DNA from: Chalciporus piperatus
Lineage: Eukaryota > Basidiomycota > Agaricomycetes > Boletales > Boletaceae
DNA length: 64,000 bases
Reading direction: 5' to 3'
Assembly (NCBI GenBank): GCA_038093975.1
Contig: JBBPTG010000023.1
Location: forward strand, 62,001 to 126,000
Part shown: piece by piece, positions 48,322-59,898 of the stretch
Position numbering within the stretch: the stretch's first letter is position 1
Layout: every line of letters starts with the position of its first letter
Translations under genes and position numbers: made by a program
Notes under the pieces: model-generated
Told to the model about the DNA's origin: nothing
The model's input: the letters and a program-made list of their open reading frames with translations, nothing else
The model's database searches: none

Positions 48322-51300
48322 ATGGTCGTCTCTGTCAACAGCGACGTCTACTCCCCATTCCCCCCAATGATCGTCGACGACGGTCCCCAGTCCAGCGAGG
48401 ACGGCTCAGGTCTTCACTCCCCCATCTTCGGCGCACAGTTCCCAAACAATCACGGTGACAGTAGTAAGCTACGCTCCATCACCCCCGCCCTCCAAACTCA
48501 CGTCAATAAAGTCCGTTACCATCCAGATCAACTCGACGTACACAACGCTGCTGGAATACTCGCGTCTCAGTTCGACTCAAACTACCTCGCTCTTCAAGTA
48601 AACCACAATGGCCCACAGCTACTCGAACCCTCTCTTGACTTGCACCCCTCGCACCATCACCACTCCTCTTACTCTCAGGAGTACCCCATATCGTCCCGAA
48701 ATCAACTCGGCCTCGATGTCCCCTCTCAGCAATACTCAAACACTCGTCTCCCCCCATTACCTGCCGAGTTGAATATACCCTACCAGTCTCATCGCAGGTT
48801 TCCGGCCGATGTTGCTCGTGACCACTCCTATCAGTCACCCCCCACGCCTTCTGCTCCCGTCCTATCCGACTCAGACCAGCGATCGCCCGCCCATAAACGC
48901 GATTCAGCGCCTCAACCTCAATCACAGAATCCCGCTTCAGGTTCACAGGCATCCCTAGCGCGGCGTGACGGTCCAAACCTGGTCATTGCCTGCCGTCAAT
49001 GGTAGGTCACACAGTCCGCACTTCTCAGAAAGTTGTTCACGTGCCCTTGAAGCCGTGCAAGGAAGATCCGCTGTGACTCGACTCGCCCGATATGCCATAA
49101 TTGTGTTCGCCGATCAAACGAGTGCCAGTATGACGCTGTCCCAAGGCGCAGGGGTCCCGATAAGCGTCCGGGGACCCGCCAACGTTCTTGCAAGAAGCGT
49201 CCAGCTGACGGATCGTCTCCGCCTTTGCCGCCCTCGAAAAGGAAGAGGACGACCGCTCGCGTTCCCGATGCTGAAGACCCTTCGCAGGATCGCAGGCAAC
49301 TCGGCCTTCCCACTCTAAGAACTTCAGATCTCGAACAAGACGGTCATATCCGTCTCAACCAACCCTCCCTCTCTCCACAGGGATCCGAGTTTTCTTCTCA
49401 CTCCAGAGGCTTGTCCACCGATGGCTACTCTACCGTACGTAGCCGTCGGATTTCTCGATGGAGCGGTCCACCAAGCTTACGTCTTTGTTCCCAGCTTCCT
49501 GACCGTCATCTAGTCGACAAGGTTCGGATAGCATCCACCCCCTCTGTCCAGTACAGCAGGAAGGAGTGGTGGGATAACCTTGTAAACAGTTATTCCGCCA
49601 ACCGCGACCAATCGTAAGTCCCCCTCATTGCAGTGGAACGTTTATCCAACCCCCATCTCCCCTCTAGCCTCAAGGATATTGCTTCTGATTTATCAACCCT
49701 GTGGGTCTTGTGAGAATTCTGTGGGCATCCTCTTCCCTGACCATTTCTCCCAGATTCACCACCACTGGTTACTGGCTTTCCTTTGTCAATGTTCCTGACT
49801 TTGTGCGGAGTTTGTACAATCCCGAGGACCGGTCGTTAATGCAACCTTCGCTCGTCCTCGCTGGATTGGCTCTTGCCACGCTCATGAAGTCAAGTGAGAT
49901 GGAACTGGGCACGGCAGGTCGGACTCGTGCCGCTTGGCTTAGGGATCAAGCCCAAGCCGCCTTGGAAACCTCCTGGAATGCACAGTGGATCGACATGACC
50001 CTCGCTAAAGCTGCATTGGTATGTCTCCATTTTTTGATCGTATGCAGTTGCCCTAATATCACGCCACAGATCCTCGCCCTGTATGAATCGTCCGCTCACC
50101 ACCTCTACACTCCAGAACGCGAGAGACAATCTCTCATTCTGCTGGATCACATCGTTCGTGCCCTCGGATTGACCTTCTTGGACAACAATGAACCCGAAGT
50201 ATCGGCATTCACTCCCAACACTGTTCCAATTGCTCATGGAAGGTCATATGACGGCATATCGAAGGACGCCCGTTCACCACGTTCAACCTCACGCAAATGT
50301 TCATGCATCCCCGTCCCGCCGAACGCATCTATCGTCGCTGATCATTTTTCTTCTTCGTGGTCTTACGCTCCACCCTGGGACCCCTCTTGGTCTCCAGAGG
50401 AGATGCACAAAGAAGCTTGCAGAAGGCTGTGTTGGAGCGCCCTTAACCTCGTGGCAAGCTATACATCACATTGCATTGCTTTCCGGAAGGAACCAACGGA
50501 TCTTTATCTGACGGACCCTGCCAACGTGAGTCAGGCCACGTCATGTATCTCGCATCTGAAGCTAAATTCACATTCATCTTCGCTTTTTGCAATTCGCGAT
50601 TCTGCGTCGTTGACTCCGACTCCTGCTTTAGTTCCGGCTGCTTTTCCCGGGTGAGGTATCGGAGCGAGTGCCCACCGATCACAAGACACAATCCCCCAAG
50701 AACTCGATATGGGCCCTTTACTGCCGCAGCATGCTCCTGTGGAATTTCTGCACTACTCGCTTGAGGAAGAATACTTACTCCCGAGAGGATACCTCGGATT
50801 TGGCCTTGGAGTCCTGGCGAGAAACTCAAGAAATACAGAATGCATTGGATGCTCACACATGCAATCTCGATATGGCACTCTTGTATATGTGTCGGGAGTA
50901 CGTGTACAAGTGCGTATCTTCCTTGTAACATTTTTTCTTTGGTTCCCGTGTCCACTCTAGCTGCATGCTGACACGTATTTATCTAAAACAGTACCCAGAT
51001 GATGCTTACCTCCATCCTGCAAACGTAAGTAATCTCTTTGCACACCATTCTACATCTTCTCATAGAGCTTGTTCTTTTTTGTAGACTGCACGGTCACGAG
51101 GCTCTAAACTTGCCATCGTTCAACCGAAAGCACACCGAACAATGGTGTAAGTTTGCGCTCATCATTTAAATCTAATTCGCGACTTAATTCGGCACAGTGT
51201 ACCATCAGAGCCACTTCATTGGAAGGGTTCGGATGTCAATCGGAAATCTTGGCGAAGCAGACGGTGACCTATTTACCAGGCGTCCGTTCCAAGTGACGTG

Positions 51301-51654
51301 GTTCGCAAGCCAAGTGTCTATGTAGGTACCTCCAACGACGATTCTGGGCCTTGACTCAGATTGGTAACAGATGCCTTTCTCTCTGGGAGGGCGACAACAC
51401 CCTGATCGACGCTTTGGAAGTTGCCAAAAATATCGTCATCCCTCTTGATGTTCTCAACACGTTGTGGCCATGCCCAAGTAAGTGATGCTTCTTGATCTGA
51501 CATCGGAACCGAAACGAATGTCAACCATCTATTAGTGCTTCAAAGCAAGTGTGACGAGTTACGAAAGAGGGTTACGGATGCCTGCCATTGTACCAACATT
51601 AACCCCCCTCTTCCCCCCAGCTTCTCCCTTCCTGTGCGCATCAGAGGGGTATGA
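48322..51654 (+). CDS. Zn2-Cys6 fungal transcription factor
   Basis: Eleven exons: 48322-49001, 49053-49613, 49668-49700, 49754-50018, 50070-50525, 50632-50909, 50992-51024, 51085-51146, 51198-51321, 51371-51477, 51536-51654; 905 residues. The binuclear zinc cluster at about residues 224-251 has the exact C-x2-C-x6-C-x6-C-x2-C-x6-C spacing (CRQCRARKIRCDS then ICHNCVRRSNEC). A basic linker (RRRGPDKRPGTRQR) follows. The middle-homology region starts near residue 425 (YWLSFVNVPDFVRSLYNPED) and contains EEMHKEACRRLCWSALNL. The N-terminal 220 residues are Ser/Pro/His-rich. It would bind DNA and regulate transcription; target genes are unknown. Intron 1 splits the second zinc-ligand codon (TG|C) and ends in AAG. 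Confidence 0.92.
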
Positions 51655-53338
51655 TCCACCGTTCGTTTTGACGATGCTCTCTCGTTCCATTTCGTTTCTT
51701 GTTCGGTCCGATTACCCTATACCCTTCACTCGTTTGTGTCTGCAAGTATACGCCACTCGCTATGTCTACGTCCGCGTTCTGTGTAGCCTCCCAATTTGAT
51801 ACTGTACACCCTTTACATTCAGATCCTCCAGATCTTTTACATACCCATGCTTTTACTGATTCCTTACGCCGTCCTTGTCCGCATAATTTCGGTTGGTCTT
51901 CTTTCGCCGATTCTGTTCTTCTGCGATCTCGCTCTCCAGTGTTCGAGGAAATCTATATGATTACCATTGCGCTTCCTAGCTCTGTCTTTCGTTTTAACCG
52001 TCTGTATTTTAACATTCTACGCCACGGATACCCAAATCCCTTCCGTTCTTTCCACCTTTTTTTCGATTACGTCGAACGTCCGTTTCGAGCGACTTCAATT
52101 GAGCTTCCACGGCATCCGAAAATCCAGACGAGATGACTATCTACCTCCGCTCGACCGATCGGTTGCGAAAAGTAGCGATTAAAGCGCCCCTTCTTCGAGA
52201 AGCTTCGCGCTCTCAATCACGAATCGTTGACGTACACGCACCGCCGTGGAGGTTTTCGTTTTCTTTAGAGAATTGATAGGGGATCAGATTCAATTACCGT
52301 GGTTTGGACGATCAGGTCCGGGATCGAAGATCGTTTTTGTTAAAATGTTACTAGTGCCGTGTGCGGCTCGCGGAAGGTTTAGAGATAGGTATGTCTGCCA
52401 GATGTGAAGCGAAGTCAGAGGTGTCTGACGCAGGAGAGTGCGAGGGAGCAGTTGGACTGTGACGTCGGGGTAGAGTCTTGGGGTTTACATAAAGGCTACT
52501 TAGAGGTTTAAAAGCCTCCTTGACGTGTTCTAGACTCGATAATGATAAGTGTCAAATCCACGATGTGATCGTTACGTTGGGGGTGGGACCGAGGAGATTG
52601 GGTTTTGTGAGTTAGGGGGACCAGGGGATCAGTGATTACGGATTACGACCCTTGTGTGTGTAGGAGAGATGTGTGTGGACGATGGGAGCGCATGTTGTGT
52701 GTATCGTTTCCGTCAGAATCGTAAAGAACGAGAGAGAAAAAAGGCGCGAGGGGGGAAAAACAAAGATCCATTGACGGAAGACGGCGGCGGCGTTGGGGAG
52801 GGTGGCGGCGGCGTTGTGCGTCGAGGTGCATATCGAGAACCGAGCGTTTTCTATAAAGGTTCTCCGTGCGTCGTGCACGTGTCCGCGTGCTAGTAGAGGG
52901 GTGTAACGGGGTAGTTGCAGAAACTGGTTCGGAGATGGGTGCGTAGAGCTATCGGTGATATCTGCGCAGTGCGATCTCGGAGGTGGAGAGTGTCCGCGGA
53001 CAGGTGAGATGATCGGGTTAGTATGACTTTTCGTTGGGCTGGATTGCTGCCCACCATCGGGTTCTTGTGCGCCCCGAGCGAGCGGTCCTAGGGGGTGAGC
53101 ACCATGATATGATCGGGAGTTTTGTCCGGTTCGAGGACGAGGATAAGTGCAAAGCCTTTGTCCGGTCCTCAACTTCGTTCCAACAAATCTCTGGCGCTAT
53201 TCCCAGCGGAATAAAAGGGCTCCCGCCCACCGAGTTGAAGTGACTCAAATCCTGTGCGGACTAATCCCGTATGAGCATGTCAAGTCAAGGAGTGAGCGGC
53301 AATTTCCGTATTCACGATTTCTGTCTACTCCATTGGTC
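51655..53338. other. Long intergenic region
   Basis: About 1.7 kb. The part up to about 52180 may be 3' UTR of the transcription factor. From 52640 to 53050 the sequence is G-rich with GGCGGCGGCGTTG-type repeats around 52775-52825, typical of promoter-proximal low complexity. No supported gene was found. Confidence 0.45.
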
Positions 53339-54021
53339 ATGTTATCATACTTTATCTACGCTCTCGTCCTCGGTCTCCCCATCGTATTTTTCTTCCGACG
53401 CAGCACTCTATCACCATCCCCACCTCGTACAGCAGTCACAACAGACGATAAAAACTCTCCAAAGACGATCATGCCACCACCAAGAGACGACCTTAACCCT
53501 CCCAAACATGACCCTATCACGCTGAGCGAACTCGCTCAATACGACGGTTCTGACGAATCTAAACCCATATATGTATCCATCAAAGGTACTTCCCAGTTCA
53601 TATCTTTGCGTTCGTGTGTACGTACGAAGTCCTCGTGGTTGCTCACGACCTCTGTGCGTGTTTTACAACAGGCGATGTGTTTGACGTCACGAGGAAACGC
53701 GACGTGTATGGAAAAGGTGGATCGTATAACATCTTTGCTGGGAAAGACGCCTCGAGGGGACTTGGAAAGTCGAGTCTCAAACTCGAAGACGCCGTACCAG
53801 ACTACAGCACCCTACCCGAGAACGAGATGAAAGTCCTCGACGACTGGCACGCCTTTTTCACGTACGCCTCTCCCGTCTTTTTTTGTTCCGTGTCTGTCCA
53901 TGCATTTTTTTTGACCCGTTGGCGCCCCCTCAACAGGAAACGATACAACATCATCGGGCGTGTCTCGGACATGCCAGCGACTGTATCCCAGAATGCGAAT
54001 GCCGCCACCGCTGCATTGTGA
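53339..54021 (+). CDS. DAP1: Dap1/MAPR-type cytochrome b5-like haem-binding protein
   Basis: Exons are 53339-53585, 53672-53861 and 53937-54021; 173 residues. An N-terminal membrane anchor (MLSYFIYALVLGLPIVFFF) is followed by a short linker and a cytochrome b5-like domain: ITLSELAQYDG, PIYVSIKGDVFDVTRKRDVY, GGSYNIFAGKDASRGL and MKVLDDWHAFFTKRYNIIGR. The Tyr within GGSYNIFAGKDA is in the place of the axial haem ligand of membrane-associated progesterone receptors. Family members sit on the ER or mitochondrial surface and support cytochrome P450 enzymes of sterol synthesis. The length is normal for the family. Confidence 0.9.
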
Positions 54022-54129
54022 TACCAGTCATACCTCGAAACGTTCTTAATGCTCTGCTATCCTTGTCGAAACGAAACGAATCTTGTGACGGTCTATCGCC
54101 TTACTTTAGTTTCTAATCGCCCTTTTGCG

Positions 54130-54456
54130 CTTGTACCAAATGAATTTTTGTTCTGCTTTACAGGTCAGCGCAACACGTAGCCGCATACGTGGCCGTCCTC
54201 TCCGGGACGCTCGGAGATCGGAGTGGCATTTTTGTCTAGCCTGGCTGTGTCACTGCCCATGCTGTACGCAAGGCCGAACTGTTCTATTTTCTCGACTACA
54301 CACATCAATGATCATCAACGTACCATGCTCGAAGGGGATGAAGAAGCTTCCTCCTCTTCGAAGCCAGAAGCCATCCATCAAGACCCTGTCTTCACCACAC
54401 TGGCCGCCGTGCAAGCCACTGATGCATTCCTCGGATCACTAGTTCGTCCCGTCTGA
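54130..54456 (+). pseudogene. Possible small gene with a frame break
   Basis: Two overlapping frames look coding but do not join. The first (about 54172-54237) encodes SAQHVAAYVAVLSGTLGDRS and then stops. The second continues in another frame from about 54221 (SSLAVSLPMLYARPN) to a TGA at 54454-54456, ending TDAFLGSLVRPV. No intron of normal size can reconcile them, so this is either a frameshifted relic or a sequencing error within a short membrane-protein gene. An upstream acceptor-like TTTACAG sits at about 54158-54164. No family is recognised. Confidence 0.28.
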
Positions 54457-55323
54457 GACGACACTTTAGGCGTCGGACTAGGACGTGGGTGGTTCGGTTG
54501 TGAGAGCGCCGACAGGCAGTGTCAGACATCCGACATTTCTAGATCTGTTGCTCACCCTCTCGCTCCACGTTTCATCTCGCAATGCAGAATATGCCAAAGG
54601 TGTAATTTCGAGTGTTACAGCAGACCCCCTCGACATCGGCACCCGTCACATGGGGTAGTAGCGATGCCGTCGCTCCGCGTCCCAATCGCATATTCCCTCT
54701 CCACCATATTCGACTGTGCTAGTGGTTTCCGTGGCAGTTTCATTCCAACTAGTTTTATGGGGACCCGTGGGGGTCATGTGAGTCGTCATCGTTAGACCAT
54801 ATGTACATACATCCCCATTGAACTGTGCCAGATGCCAGGTTGAACATACAGTTTCCGAGTCTTGCACCTAGCTCTAAGCTTACAAGCCTCCCTGGCACCT
54901 ATAGCGACTGAAGTATCCAAGAGAGTGTCCTTGGCGAGTGCGAAAATATTAACGAACGAAAGGACGACTGTGCGATGAAACCACTTTGGCATTACATGCG
55001 GATCGTAAGAAAAAAGGGGTATAATAAAGATTTTCATCTGCTACCCTTTGAGAAAGGACGCGGATGAAAAAAGGCGGCGAATAAAGGAAATTAAATCGAA
55101 GAGATCAAAGGGAGAGAAGTGACCCGCATGCGTGTAGGAACATCGCCAAAGGAGACTAGTTCGTGACGACCAAAAGGAGAGGAAGATATAAACCAAGATG
55201 ATGAGGCGCGGTGAGAGTATGATGCGACGAAGACGTATATGTGAGGCGACTACAGGAGAGTGGATGGGACGATGCTGGGACAAAGAGAGCATGAGAAACA
55301 CGGACGGAAGGCTCAACTCCTGA
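54457..55323. other. Intergenic
   Basis: About 870 bases between the frame-broken unit and the Galpha stop codon; no supported gene. The right part is likely the Galpha 3' UTR. Confidence 0.4.
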
Positions 55324-56763
55324 TCACAGAAGGCCGCATTCTCGCAGATGGATCTGTAGCAGAATGTCCTGGATTGCGCTCAGCACGACTAAGGAAAGGA
55401 AAGTAAGGTCAGTTGAGTGAACATGAAATAACCCAAGGTAAAGCTCACATTTAATTTGCTGGGTATCCGTAGCGCACGTATAGTGTGCATAAATCTGCTT
55501 GGTAGCGGCATTCTGATTGAGCGCCACGAAACGGTGTAGCAGGTAGTCGCAGGCGGCGTCGTAGTTCTCTCCACCATTGTAGTCTGGGAAATAGTCGCCG
55601 AGTGGTGAAAGTGGTAGTTTCTCAGCGAACAAATCGATCTTGTTGAGGAATAGAATCTGAAAAGCAGTCGTGAGGAGGTATTCGTCATTGAACGGTGCTG
55701 AACTACTCACAATTGAAGTCTTGACAAACCATCGCGAGTTACATATCGAGTCGAAGAGCGTCAAAGCTTCTTGCATACGGTTCTAGGGATTGTGGGTCGA
55801 CGTTGGAGAACTGAAGTGAAACAAAAGAGGATTACATACCACGCTCTCATCTTCGTAAAGCATTTGGTCATATTCGCTCAAACTGACCAAGAAGACAAGT
55901 GCAGTGACGTTCTCGAAGCAATGAATCCACTTTTTACGCTCACTTCGCTGACCACCGACGTCGAACAGTCTGTAGGTCAGCTCGCCAACTTTGAAGGTCG
56001 TCTCCGTAATACCGGTGGTCTTCACTCGACTCCGTAGGATGTCCTGATCCGTTGGAAGGAAATCAGGTGTTGCCATCCGGTCAATTGAGTTGAAATAGTA
56101 AACCGCGGAGTCGTTGAGCTGGAATTCGCGGGACCGGCGAACGGCCTCCTTCACACCACGATCCCTCCATAGACCAGAGATAGCGTCGGCGACGTTTCTT
56201 GGCAAAGTGTCGTCTTCAATCTGCGGAGGTAGGGAAAGAATGACTGATCTCCGGGCATCGTTTTCGGGCAATAAGGTGAGGTCAAGTTGAGGCATCGCTT
56301 CCAGGATGGCACTGTCAACATTAAAGGTAGGTTACAACCTGAATCGGAACAGAGGGGGGGGGGGGGAAACTGGGCGTACCGCATAGACTGGATCGTATTA
56401 GAGAATATGATTTCCTTGTACGAATCCCGTTCTTGGATATTGTAGCCACCGTGGTGAATGAGCTTCATTTGCTTGAGCACCGTTGACTGTAATGGCGGAG
56501 TGAGCGCACGTTTCTTTGGGGGAGGGACAGTTGAACTCACCTTGCCCGACTCTCCAGCTCCGAGCAGTAACATTTTGATCTCATTCTTCGCCAACATCCG
56601 ATCCTTCTTGAGCTGGTTGTCGATCTCATCATTGCCTGACGAAGGATGAACGTTGAACAAGGGATGAGCGGTGGTGAGAAGACAAGCGCTGGGGGTGTTT
56701 TAGAGAGAGATACGCACGAGCCTTGGCCTCGCTATCGACGCCTGTTGACTGAACACAACCCAT
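55324..56763 (-). CDS. Heterotrimeric G-protein alpha subunit (Gi-like)
   Basis: Seven exons on the minus strand: 56718-56763, 56541-56635, 56380-56486, 55840-56311, 55711-55782, 55449-55656, 55324-55388; 354 residues, the usual length. It starts MGCVQSTG, with Gly2 for myristoylation and Cys3 for palmitoylation. The nucleotide-binding motifs are all intact: P-loop GAGESGKST (about 40-48), switch I RSRVKTTGITET with the catalytic Arg near 178, switch II DVGGQRSERKKW with the catalytic Gln near 204, FLNKIDLF (about 268) and TCATDTQQI (about 324). The C-terminus RECGLL has Cys at position -4, as in Gi-type subunits. It couples seven-helix receptors to downstream effectors such as cAMP or MAPK pathways at the plasma membrane. 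A 13-G tract lies in intron 3. Confidence 0.95.
56354..56366. repeat. Homopolymer G tract (13 G)
   Basis: A run of 13 G (C on the coding strand) lies within intron 3 of the Galpha gene. It is a simple repeat with no coding effect. Confidence 0.9.
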
Positions 56764-57587
56764 TTTGAGAGATGGGGAGATGAAGAAAGAGAATTATACG
56801 GAAAAGAAGACGGAGGAGAAGGTGGATCAAAAGTTGGAAGGAGTGGGTGTTTGAGCAATAATTAGCGGGAGATGGGAAACGATGTTCTGTCAGAACGACA
56901 AGTGAACGGAATTGAAAAAAAAACCGTCCGTCTCCATTTTTACACATTTTCTCCCTCTCGGCATACACGGCAGGAACTTATCCTTCCTGATTTGGACTTA
57001 ACACCAACCCCGCAAGCCCTCCGACCAACAATGTTCAACTCCGCTTCCCTTCATCTCCCGCCTGCCATTCCATGATCATATCAAATCTCCGGTCTAATCT
57101 TCTCCCGGGTGGGAATCTCTCTGTCATCACGATGGGAACCAACTCGCTACAGCTCGCTGCAACCTTAATACGGCCTCCGATCCAACTGACTGGACAGAGT
57201 CTGTCACGAAATAACTTTGCTATGCCTACATTTGCCGCGAAACGTCATCGCCAGGGAAGTTACCACTGGGTAGTGCTTATCAGCAAAGCACGATACTGTA
57301 ACTCCATGATGATACCAGACGTCTATGAGCTCATGGAGCTGTGGTCACAGTCTCAAAGAGGTGATTAGTTACAGGTGGTGGTAGAGCCAAGAGGTCGCTG
57401 GATCGACATGCTTGGCCTCGTCGCGGCTTGTTTACAGTAGCCCAACGAACCCCACAATTGTCATACGTCCCGTAGCACGGCGCATCACATGCGGAGGTCC
57501 GAAAGCCTTGCAGGCTGTGCTTCGAGTTGCTAACCGCTGCCGAAATATTCGTGAATTTTTCGAGTGAAAAAATTATCAAAATTAAAG
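56764..57587. other. Intergenic, Galpha upstream region
   Basis: About 820 bases between the Galpha start and tRNA-Ser, probably the Galpha promoter. Frames of up to 111 codons overlap the tRNA or lack features. Confidence 0.4.
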
Positions 57588-57680
57588 CGACACCAGCAGG
57601 ATTCGAACCTGCGCACTCAAAGAGTAACAGATAGTCGAGAATATTCGAATCTGTCGCCGTAACCACTTGGCTATAGTGCC
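57588..57680 (-). tRNA. tRNA-Ser (anticodon CGA) with an 11-nt intron
   Basis: On the minus strand the acceptor stem GGCACTA pairs with TGGTGTC, followed by discriminator G, the tRNA-Ser identity base. The anticodon stem ACAGA/TCTGT encloses TT-CGA-A, an 11-nt intron (TATTCTCGACT) at 37/38, and A. A long variable arm (ACTC-TTT-GAGT) and the T arm GCAGG/CCTGC with loop TTCGAAT complete it. The mature length is 82 nt, normal for tRNA-Ser. Confidence 0.92.
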
Positions 57681-58110
57681 TATCGACGCTGATAGACCAG
57701 CTACACTATAATGCCCTCCAGCCAAAGTCTCGAGAGACGGTTTCTAAGTACGTGTGATGGTCTGGACAGAATGAGAAGAGTACGGACAAAAAAAGATTCT
57801 CTAGATGAGTCCAGACCGATGATCGCTTCCATTGCATTTCATTGCTCGGGTAAGAGTGAGACTCTTAGTAACCGCCTCACAGCCTGACCGAATGGAGGAT
57901 TGCGATTGTCTGTTATGGGAAGACAAGTTATGTTGACCCAATCGAGCAAAGCTGGAAGAAAACGAGCCCGCTAAAGTAGTGGAGAGTTAGGCGAGTCCTA
58001 GGCCAATTAATCCTGCTCTTTGAGAAACCCACTATGGATCATCGTTTGAAACCGAGTTTGAAAGTGGCGACGACGCCGATGCTAGAGAAACAATCCGACA
58101 TGGAGTGAGT
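57681..58110. other. Intergenic upstream of the sensor-like gene
   Basis: About 430 bases. An ATG at 58034 opens a frame into a donor-like GTGAGT at 58105, so a short upstream exon is conceivable, but no joined model was clearly better than starting at 58111. Confidence 0.35.
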
Positions 58111-59493
58111 ATGTCATCTCCACGTGGTCTCAATACCAACGTCGTACTCGCCTCCCGCACGACATCCGACATGGCGATAACGGACACTAATTCCAACCAA
58201 CTTGTACAACAAAACGCTCTCGGTCTCTTGGACGTACCCATCAACGATCCACCCCCTCCATATCCTTCTCCAGATCGGCACCTACGCACACTCCGTACAT
58301 CACAGAGACACCCACAGCGAGCACCAGCTTACCTTTCTACTACTCGGAGCTCCCGCTCGTCTATAGACTCAGGCGCTCTACCAGCTCATGCTGTTTCTCC
58401 TAGTCACCCACCACCATTCTTTCTCACCTCGGACGAGCCCTCAGAGACCACCCCTTTGCTTCCCCCTCCAAATGTGAGACGCCTTCGTACAACCTCGCAT
58501 TCCAGCACAATCGTTTCTTCCAATTCGTGTGCACTGTCATTCTCACAAACAGTCCTGTCATCCCGAAGAGACTCAGAGGACGACTCAGACATTGATATCT
58601 TCGAAGCCCTTGGAGAGGAGCATTCCAGCCACCAACAAAACGGAAGTACCCTGGGTCACGACATCCATGTACATGACTCAAGACGGCCACCCCTCTCAAG
58701 GCGTGCGTGGGTTAGGTACTTCCGGCCACTCACCCGGAGGGCGTACCATGCTGCTGTATTTCACCTGTTGGTCCTCAACTTCCCTTATGCGCTGATCGCA
58801 TGGATATATTTATTTGTCTTTACGTTGGTGAGTGTTGATGCGACCCCACACTCTCGCTGGGTATCCGGGACTCTCCACGATGGGCGTGGCTGATGTGCAT
58901 TCTAGACTGGTACGACTCTACTGATCACCCTACCGCTTGGAGCCTTGCTGTGCTTCCTCAATCTTCTTGGGGCCAGGGCATTTGCTAGAGGAGAGGTCAG
59001 CTTTCCCTTCTGGTATCACATGATTCCTTGGCTCATCAAACCGACGTTCTATTAGCTTGCGTTACAAACAAAGTTTCATGGTCCCCTCGCCTACCCTCCG
59101 CCTTATCCCCCTAGACCAATCTTTCAGCGCTCGCGACCCCCTGAGCTCTCAGATGCTGAAATTGGTGCATCAGGTGTTCAATATGAAACTTCGTTTTACA
59201 GGAACGCGTATGCCATGGTGGGTCCGTTTATTGTTCGTGGACATTTATGCTCACTGCGACGGCCGCATCGTTGCGACATGTAGTTCACTGACACGACAAC
59301 GTACCAAGCACTTTTCTACTTCCTCGTCATCAAACCTGGTATCACCCTCTTCATAACCATAGCGTTGTTAGTGCTGGTTCCAGTGTCGTATGCGCTCGTT
59401 CTTCCTGCTCCTCTGATGCTCCGGTTCGTTCGCAAGTTGGGGATATGGCAAGCGAATGTTGCTGTGGAAGGATTGTATTACCAGGTCGCCTGA
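58111..59493 (+). CDS. Multi-pass membrane protein, sensor-domain-like
   Basis: Exons are 58111-58827, 58906-58995, 59056-59217 and 59284-59493; 392 residues, all introns phase 0. Residues 1-205 are a disordered Ser/Pro/Arg N-terminus with a PPPPYPSPDR motif and SETTPLLPPP. The C-terminal part has four hydrophobic segments in two pairs: FHLLVLNFPYALIAWIYLFV and TTLLITLPLGALLCFLNLLG, then ALFYFLVIKPGITLFITIAL and VLVPVSYALVLPAPLML. They are separated by a short loop ending in YRNAYAMFTD. Two membrane hairpins around such a loop resemble the 'Sensor' domain family. The function is unknown. The start is taken at 58111, the first ATG in the frame. Confidence 0.7.
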
Positions 59494-59898
59494 AAGCTTG
59501 GAATCCTGTACGCCGGTGTAAGATATATGCCACCGTTTATGAGACAGCTGGACGTTTCGGTTGATGTGTGGCGTGGCTGTGGACAGCGGTTTATGAACCC
59601 ACGTTCTGTGCTGACGCGTCTTGACTTGCTTCTACCTCCTTGCACGGTGAAAGCTGTTCACGGAACCGCCCAGGACAGTGAACAATTCTGAGTCACCGGT
59701 CGTACGCTTGTACAGCTGCCAGACGAGTATAGAAAGCCCTCGAACCGTACACAGCTTATATATCCGCCTGTACACCCCCACATTGCTTTAGGACTCGCAG
59801 TTTGTACTCACACTCCCACCACGACCTCTTTAGTCCCACCTTTTTCTTAACCGTCGCAGCATTGGATTGTACACTGTCCCTCATACTCCCCCACTGTC
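59494..59898. other. Intergenic, BCS1-like promoter region
   Basis: About 405 bases between two plus-strand genes: a 3' UTR and then the promoter and 5' UTR of the AAA ATPase gene, pyrimidine-rich just before the start. Confidence 0.4.
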
